Shown here piece by piece: positions 59,460 through 64,000 of a stretch of DNA of 64,000 nucleotides (position 1 is the stretch's first letter; each line of letters starts with the position of its first letter). The stretch covers positions 106,658-170,657 of the forward strand of contig NZ_QRDZ01000022.1 in assembly GCF_003386235.1 (NCBI RefSeq). The letters are read 5' to 3'. The position numbers were made by a program, and so were the translations under genes. The notes below the pieces were generated by a model. The model had not been told where the DNA came from and did no database searches. It worked only from the letters and a program-made list of their open reading frames with translations. The DNA is from Cohnella phaseoli (lineage in GTDB: Bacteria > Bacillota > Bacilli > Paenibacillales > Paenibacillaceae).

Positions 59460-60923
59460 TTAGCCCCAAACCCGCCTCTGCGCAAGCTTAATTGCTCCGT
59501 AGAATGCTCCGACTATTGCGCTTATTACCATCATATCAAAGCAGACGTTAAACATAAACAAATGCTTCCCAAGATCGGCCTCTCCGTCCCCAATAAGCGG
59601 CACGATACAGGAGAAAACCGCCGATAGCGCAACGACGGCAAGCATCTCGACCCCTATTCTCCATTTACCCGAGCGGTTGTTCAGCCAAACTGCGATCAAG
59701 ATTCCGACGTATACGAGGAAAATAAGAAAGTACCACACGGCCTTGCGAGGCATGTAAGCCACCTTGAAGTCGCTCCACCCGCTGAAAGAATGCGAAATCG
59801 CCCCGGGAGATTTGCCCGCCGAAGCATCATAATTGCCCAGGTAATAAGGGCGAATATACATCGCGTTCTCCGCCGCTCTATCCAGCTTCTGCATAAAACG
59901 CGAAGGATGCTTCAAATAATACATAGCGATATCCTTGTGGCTTAGCTGCTGCAGCACCTCTCGATGCAGCACGGGATCGTTCTGCGGAATAGCCGTGTCC
60001 TTCTGAAAATAATTCGTGCCCGCAAGCACGGCGTACTTGCCGGAGATACCTAGCTCCTCCATATCGCGTTCCAGATGCGGCGTATCCTTGAGCACACCGA
60101 AGAAGATCGACTGGTATAGGTTGACATGCTTTAACCGATCCGGCGCGGCTACGATCATAAGGATCGATCCGGCTAGCAAAATTCCCGCTCCCGTCCACAC
60201 CTGCCGTCTCCATCTAGGATCGTTCCGCAATCCGCTCATTCTCCAGGCTAGCAGCGCGAAAACGAATCCCAGCGGCGCGTTCTGAATTTTCGACGTTGCT
60301 ACCGCCAATGCGGCCGCCACGAATAATGCAAACAGCCAGCCGGTCGGCCTGTCCGACGAGGCCAGCGCGAAAGCCGACGCAACCATCAGCAGCATCGCAA
60401 TCAGCGCATAAGGCTCTCCGAAGAAGGATTGAAAATAAGCCGCATAACCGATATCGCCGAATACGAACAACAGCGCCGCAGCCAATAGCAGTGCCATAGC
60501 CAGCGTCGCTTTGCGGCTATCCGCTCGCGGCGCATAACGAACAAACAGCACGACAGCCCAAATATAAGCAGCCGCATAGAGGCCCCCAAGTACGCGAATA
60601 TCGAAAGTCGCTCCATCCACCAGCCTTCCGATCCACCCGGCAACGGCTACGAATACGACGTGCGTAGAGACATAGCCCCCGAGCGTGTAGCCCCCATATC
60701 CGAAATGCTGATGCGCATATTTGAAATACAGAGCTTCATAGGACTGGTCCGGATGAAGCACGCGCAATCCCGACACGCCCAGCACGCGCCCAAAATCTCC
60801 GCTGTCGGCCAGTCCGATAACGGGAGGAATCATAATTAATCCGACCAGCAGCGCTCCTGCCGCAATACCAGCCAGCCATGCCATCCAGATACGAATGTCT
60901 CGGCCGACGCGATCCCTGATCAT
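59460..60923 (-). CDS. multi-pass membrane protein, glycosyltransferase-like
   Basis: About 487 residues from ATG 60923 (AGAGGTGAGAGC upstream; the open frame to 61010 overlaps the decarboxylase gene). Ten or more membrane segments can be counted. An extracellular Asp appears early (IGLADSGDFGRVLG), reminiscent of the catalytic Asp of GT-C glycosyltransferases, and a soluble loop of about 120 residues lies at 270-390. The family is not one I can name. It sits between the decarboxylase and tmk, a position variable among Firmicutes. Confidence 0.72.
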   Translation of the reverse strand: MIRDRVGRDIRIWMAWLAGIAAGALLVGLIMIPPVIGLADSGDFGRVLGVSGLRVLHPDQSYEALYFKYAHQHFGYGGYTLGGYVSTHVVFVAVAGWIGRLVDGATFDIRVLGGLYAAAYIWAVVLFVRYAPRADSRKATLAMALLLAAALLFVFGDIGYAAYFQSFFGEPYALIAMLLMVASAFALASSDRPTGWLFALFVAAALAVATSKIQNAPLGFVFALLAWRMSGLRNDPRWRRQVWTGAGILLAGSILMIVAAPDRLKHVNLYQSIFFGVLKDTPHLERDMEELGISGKYAVLAGTNYFQKDTAIPQNDPVLHREVLQQLSHKDIAMYYLKHPSRFMQKLDRAAENAMYIRPYYLGNYDASAGKSPGAISHSFSGWSDFKVAYMPRKAVWYFLIFLVYVGILIAVWLNNRSGKWRIGVEMLAVVALSAVFSCIVPLIGDGEADLGKHLFMFNVCFDMMVISAIVGAFYGAIKLAQRRVWG

Positions 60924-60933
60924 GCTCTCACCT

Positions 60934-62430
60934 CTAGCCGTTGTTCTCTTGCCATACTTGAATCTCGCTAAGCTGCGGATCCCGGACCCCTTGAATACGC
61001 GCCCCTTCATGCCGCCAACGCTGCAGTTGGCTCACAATTGCCTCTGTAATGGTTTCTCCCGGATATAACACAGGTATACCCGGCGGGTAAGGAATGACCC
61101 ATTCCGCCGCCTTGCGGCCGATGCTGCTCTCCAAAGAAACCGTTACGGTTAACCTCTCTTCCCGATCAAACAAAATCGGTTCCGGAACGATCGCGGACTG
61201 TTCGTTTTCTTCCTCGAACGGCGATGTCTCCTTCGGATTACCCTCTAGCGGTTTAATCCCAGGTGCACTTCCTTGCTTGCGCCCTGCGATGTCTGCCAAT
61301 GCCGCCTTCAGCCTCTGCCCGTCCTCCAGCGTCGTTCCCGGCCCAAGCGCCAGCACGACATATCTCTCATCGGCCATTTCCGCAATGCAGAGCTGCTTCT
61401 CCAACTCGTCTCGCAGCGCAAAACCGGTCAGACAGCCCGATTCGTCGAACAGGACCAGCTTAAGAGGATCGTAGACGATATCGGCGCTTATATAATCCCC
61501 GTAACCCAACGCCCGGAACGACGTCTTCTCCAACGCTTTCACGACTTGCAGCGCCGCATCCATCGCGCTAGAGAACAAGCGTTCCTTGTCATTGTTCAGC
61601 TGCCATCTGGCCAAGTCCAACGACGCCATGATCGGAAAGGAGGGACTGGAGCTCTGTACCATCGTTAACGCTTGCCTGATCGCGGCTCTCGGAACGCGTT
61701 TTCCTTGCATATGCAGCATAGCGCCCATCGTCATTGCACCGAGCATTTTATGCGTCGATTGCACGACAACGTCCGCGCCTGCCTCCAGCGCCGATGGGGG
61801 AAATTGCGGGTGCGAACCGAAATGCGCTCCGTGCGCCTCGTCGACCATTACCGGCACGCCTCGGTTATGCGCGGCCGCAATAAGCGGCGACAGATCGACG
61901 CTCATCCCATAGTAATTCGGCGAAGACAGAATAAGCGCTTTAGCCTCCGGATAACGCGCCAACGCTTGCGTCGCCAGGCGCTCGTCCGGAACGGTCGCCA
62001 GTCCCGACAATCGATCGATCTGCGGTGACAGCAGCACTGCCCGAGCGCCCGCCAGCATTAGACCGTGAACGATCGATTTATGTACGTTGCGCTGCACGAT
62101 AACGAGATCGCCCGGGCGACATAGGCCGACGATCATCGCCAGATTGCCCGACGTGCTGCCGCCTACGAGAAACCGGGTCTCCTCCGCCCCGAAGCATTCC
62201 GCTGCGAGAGCCTGCGCTTCAAGCAACGCTCCCTCCGGATGGTGCAGATCGTCGGTATCCGACAGCTCCGTAACGTCCAGAGCAAGCAGCGCTTCGTAAT
62301 AGGCGGCCGCCCGCCCATCGCCCCAGCTTGCCCTCGCTTTATGTCCCGGTACATGGAAAGCGGCCGCCTGCAGCCGATCGTGGGCGACCAGCGCTTCGAA
62401 TAGAGGGGCTTTCTGTTGATCTAGCTTCAC
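60934..62430 (-). CDS. Orn/Lys/Arg decarboxylase, YaaO type
   Basis: 498 residues of PLP fold type I. Seen: AAFHVPGHKARASWGDGRA, LVGGSTSGNLAMIVGLCRPG, VDEAHGAHFG (Asp and His for the cofactor) and the Schiff-base Lys in VVQSTHKMLGAMTMG. A C-terminal small domain holds IPYPPGIPVLYPGE. Lysine or arginine decarboxylation is expected; the substrate is not decidable. It is the yaaO equivalent between gin and tmk. Confidence 0.92.
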   Translation of the reverse strand: MKLDQQKAPLFEALVAHDRLQAAAFHVPGHKARASWGDGRAAAYYEALLALDVTELSDTDDLHHPEGALLEAQALAAECFGAEETRFLVGGSTSGNLAMIVGLCRPGDLVIVQRNVHKSIVHGLMLAGARAVLLSPQIDRLSGLATVPDERLATQALARYPEAKALILSSPNYYGMSVDLSPLIAAAHNRGVPVMVDEAHGAHFGSHPQFPPSALEAGADVVVQSTHKMLGAMTMGAMLHMQGKRVPRAAIRQALTMVQSSSPSFPIMASLDLARWQLNNDKERLFSSAMDAALQVVKALEKTSFRALGYGDYISADIVYDPLKLVLFDESGCLTGFALRDELEKQLCIAEMADERYVVLALGPGTTLEDGQRLKAALADIAGRKQGSAPGIKPLEGNPKETSPFEEENEQSAIVPEPILFDREERLTVTVSLESSIGRKAAEWVIPYPPGIPVLYPGETITEAIVSQLQRWRHEGARIQGVRDPQLSEIQVWQENNG

Positions 62431-62476
62431 TCATCATTGCCCCCTCTGGGTTTTGATCTTATTATATCAGAACGAA

Positions 62477-62503
62477 AGACCGGACAGATTATCTGCCCGG
62501 TCT
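62477..62503 (-). terminator. terminator after gin
   Basis: AGACCGGACAGAT (62477-62489) pairs with ATCTGCCCGGTCT (62491-62503) with one mismatch; on the minus strand it is followed by TTCGTTCT, a modest T tail. It separates gin from the decarboxylase gene. Confidence 0.65.
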
Positions 62504-62510
62504 CTCGCAA

Positions 62511-62696
62511 TCAAATATGGAAACGAACCCATAACTGTTTTAACTGTTTGACGAAAAAAGGATACCTCTCATCTTCCGCGCTTGTGTGCACCATCTCAGA
62601 TTCGCATGACGTACATATAAATTCCGTAACAATCGTAATCCCTTCGTCCTTCGGCTCACCGCATACCATGCAGGTTTTCCGCTCGGTCGCCTCCAT
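62511..62696 (-). CDS. csfB: anti-sigma-G factor Gin (CsfB)
   Basis: 61 residues from ATG 62696, eight bases after GGAGG; GTG 62705 is inside the ribosome site context. Small zinc protein with TCMVCGEPKDEGI and FICTSCESEMV, then a helical tail (DERYPFFVKQLKQLW). Gin restrains sigma-G and sigma-E/sigma-G timing in sporulation. Its place next to the rRNA operon and yaaO matches Bacillus. Confidence 0.92.
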   Translation of the reverse strand: MEATERKTCMVCGEPKDEGITIVTEFICTSCESEMVHTSAEDERYPFFVKQLKQLWVRFHI

Positions 62697-62858
62697 GAAC
62701 GCCACCTCCGCCTTTTCCTATCGTTGCCTCTAGTATGTCCGAATTCTATGAAAATATACCTATTGATAGTCCGAAAACGGCTTGAAACATAACAATAAGC
62801 TTTCATTATTCCGATAGTAATGGACAGGAAGCGTTTTGCGCCGGGAGGAATATCGTGA

Positions 62859-63386
62859 ATGAGCGAGCTGCAGTCCAAGAGAGAAGCAACTTTCTATAAT
62901 TATACACTCGTTCGTAAAATAGCTCTTCGTCCAGAGAGTAAATATAGCTATATGTCCACCGCTCTGCTGCTAGTTACTGTATTATACTTCATTGACGGCT
63001 GGTATGGATTGATCTATTCGATCATCGGCGCCGTTCTTATGCTGCTTGTACATGCCCTTGTATTGCGAATTACGCTAAGACGAGTCGACGAACTGTCGGA
63101 GAAAAAATGGACCTTCCGCCGAGACTGGCCATGGATCGGCCCTCTGCCGATCATGGATACGCAGCTAGCTCTATTTCGCCGGCTTCATTTCCATCTGTTC
63201 CTCGTCGGGTGCTGCGTCTCCGGCTTGTTCTATCCGTGGGCCCCTTCCTCGCTCGTGATCTCGTTGGTGTATTGGCACATTTGGCTGTTAACCCCGCGCG
63301 TGAGACTGCTTCTTACACTGCGGCGTGAGCGCAGAGACGGCATCGTGCGGCTGGAAGCGAAGGAAGTGTCGTTCTACCACCAGTAA
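62859..63386 (+). CDS. membrane protein of unknown function
   Basis: 175 residues with GGAGG upstream. Two membrane segments near residues 30-75 (MSTALLLVTVLYFIDGWYGL, YSIIGAVLMLLVHALVL) and two more near 105-145 (FLVGCCVSGLFYPWAPSSLV, YWHIWLLTPRVRLLL). No enzyme motif is seen. It lies alone on the plus strand between gin and the rRNA operon. I do not recognise the family. Confidence 0.68.
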   Translation: MSELQSKREATFYNYTLVRKIALRPESKYSYMSTALLLVTVLYFIDGWYGLIYSIIGAVLMLLVHALVLRITLRRVDELSEKKWTFRRDWPWIGPLPIMDTQLALFRRLHFHLFLVGCCVSGLFYPWAPSSLVISLVYWHIWLLTPRVRLLLTLRRERRDGIVRLEAKEVSFYHQ

Positions 63387-63603
63387 CATGGGTTGAAAAA
63401 TGGTTTTCCGTACGAACTGTCTCGCCGGCCTCATTGACGGAAGCGCGCCAGTCCACCGTACGGAACAGTCGGCTAACTCACACAGCTCTCTTCTAACGGA
63501 ACGATCAGTGAACTTCCGTCGGCATTCCAATGATCAAAGCCGGTATGTTCAACACGTAAACCGGCCTGATACGATTTCTTTTCGAACAGTCTGATTAATA
63601 TAC
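63387..63603. other. gap between membrane protein and rRNA terminator
   Basis: No gene is seen. A 9-bp inverted repeat TTCCGTACG/CGTACGGAA (63404-63412 and 63457-63465) is present, with unknown role. Confidence 0.35.
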
Positions 63604-63630
63604 AAAAAAACACCCGATTAAGGGTGTTTC
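63604..63630 (-). terminator. rRNA operon terminator
   Basis: AAACACCC (63608-63615) pairs with GGGTGTTT (63622-63629); on the minus strand a run of T follows (plus-strand A-run 63604-63610). It ends the rRNA operon after 5S. Confidence 0.9.
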
Positions 63631-63638
63631 TCTATCCA

Positions 63639-63755
63639 GCCTGGCGACGTCCTACTCTCCCAGGACCCTGCGGTCCAAGTACCATCGGCGCTGGAGGGCT
63701 TAACGGTCGTGTTCGGGATGGGTACGCGTGGAACCCCTCCGCCGTCATCACCAGA
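63639..63755 (-). rRNA. rrf: 5S ribosomal RNA
   Basis: The minus strand reads TCTGGTGATGACGGCGGAGG at the 5' end, contains CCCATCCCGAACACG, and ends TAGGACGTCGCCAGGC; length about 117 bases. These are standard 5S landmarks of Firmicutes. Confidence 0.97.
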
Positions 63756-63911
63756 CCAGATTGCTTCATTTCAAGCCATGTTAAACATGGCATTCATGGC
63801 TTGCGCCCTGAAAACCGGATACGAACCAAACTCGCGCTTAGAAGAAGGTGAAGTGTCTTGCTTTATAGGCCAAATCACTGTTCGTAGCGATTTGCATCGC
63901 ACGAGGTTAGG
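63756..63911 (-). other. 23S-5S spacer
   Basis: About 156 bases with no tRNA recognised. Confidence 0.6.
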
Positions 63912-64000
63912 ATAAGCCCTCGACCGATTAGTACTCGTCAGCTCCACACATTGCTGCGCTTCCACCCCGAGCCTATCAACCTGGTGTTCTTCCAGGGGTC
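63912..64000 (-). rRNA. rrl: 23S ribosomal RNA, 3' end only
   Basis: The minus strand contains GGTTGATAGGCTCGGGGTGG and GAGTACTAATCGGTCGAGGG, the conserved 3' terminus of 23S rRNA; the exact end is estimated near 63912. The rest lies beyond the window. Confidence 0.95.

Noticed and set aside
63400..63600. Small genes or tRNAs between the membrane protein and 5S rRNA
   Set aside because: No ribosome sites or cloverleaf patterns were seen; only an inverted repeat.

Overview
The window looks like origin-proximal chromosome of a spore-forming, moderately GC-rich Firmicute of the Paenibacillaceae (Paenibacillus/Cohnella type). The evidence is gene order: a 23S-5S rRNA end, then on the minus strand gin/csfB, a YaaO-type lysine/arginine decarboxylase, a membrane protein, tmk, darA (yaaQ), yaaR, holB, ricT (yaaT) and yabA (64000 down to 55469). 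After about 49 kb of accessory DNA, the same conserved series resumes on the left with trmN6 (yabB), rsmI (yabC), abrB, an HD phosphohydrolase, tatD (yabD) and the start of yabE (6473 down to 1). In Bacillus subtilis yabA and yabB are adjacent, so the accessory block splits a widely conserved cluster. Sporulation markers (Gin, RicT, AbrB with Spo0A-type boxes) and c-di-AMP markers (DarA and a ydaO-type riboswitch before yabE) fit this assignment.

Accessory block, left to right. 6.6-9.4 kb: an unusual three-domain protein (cyclic-nucleotide-binding-like domain, degenerate sigma-54-activator-like AAA domain, patatin lipase) and a G1-family glutamic peptidase. 9.4-27.9 kb: a two-arm carbohydrate locus. 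The minus arm holds a GH106-like rhamnosidase, two LplB/LplC-type permeases, a solute-binding lipoprotein and a YesM/YesN two-component system. The plus arm holds a beta-propeller glycosidase, GH78 alpha-L-rhamnosidase, GH42 beta-galactosidase and GH95 fucosidase-like enzyme. None of these hydrolases has a visible signal peptide, so I infer import of a rhamnose-, galactose- and fucose-decorated oligosaccharide followed by cytoplasmic dismantling.

28-46 kb is a patchwork: a nucleotidyltransferase-like protein, a small membrane protein, a remnant of a siderophore-binding protein, an AraC regulator facing a nucleoside hydrolase-ribokinase pair, an alpha/beta hydrolase, a VOC-TetR pair with a perfect palindromic operator, a solitary chorismate synthase facing a LysR regulator, a bactofilin-like-repeat protein, a chemoreceptor, and a LysR-controlled ketone-body operon (thiolase, CoA transferase A and B, hydroxybutyrate dehydrogenase).

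46-55.4 kb holds a second sugar region: an AraC regulator facing a GH35 beta-galactosidase, then a CUT1 ABC importer, a GntR/UTRA repressor, a BadF-type sugar kinase and a GH4 phospho-glycosidase. A 13-bp motif (TTGTAGTAACAAT and variants) lies at three promoters around the GntR gene and is the likely operator. The enzyme set suggests import of a free disaccharide, ATP-dependent phosphorylation, then GH4 cleavage, with no PTS genes present.

Two palindromic MITE-like intergenic elements (2470-2636 and 59262-59459) lie in the conserved flanks. All functional calls come from reading sequence; no database search was run.
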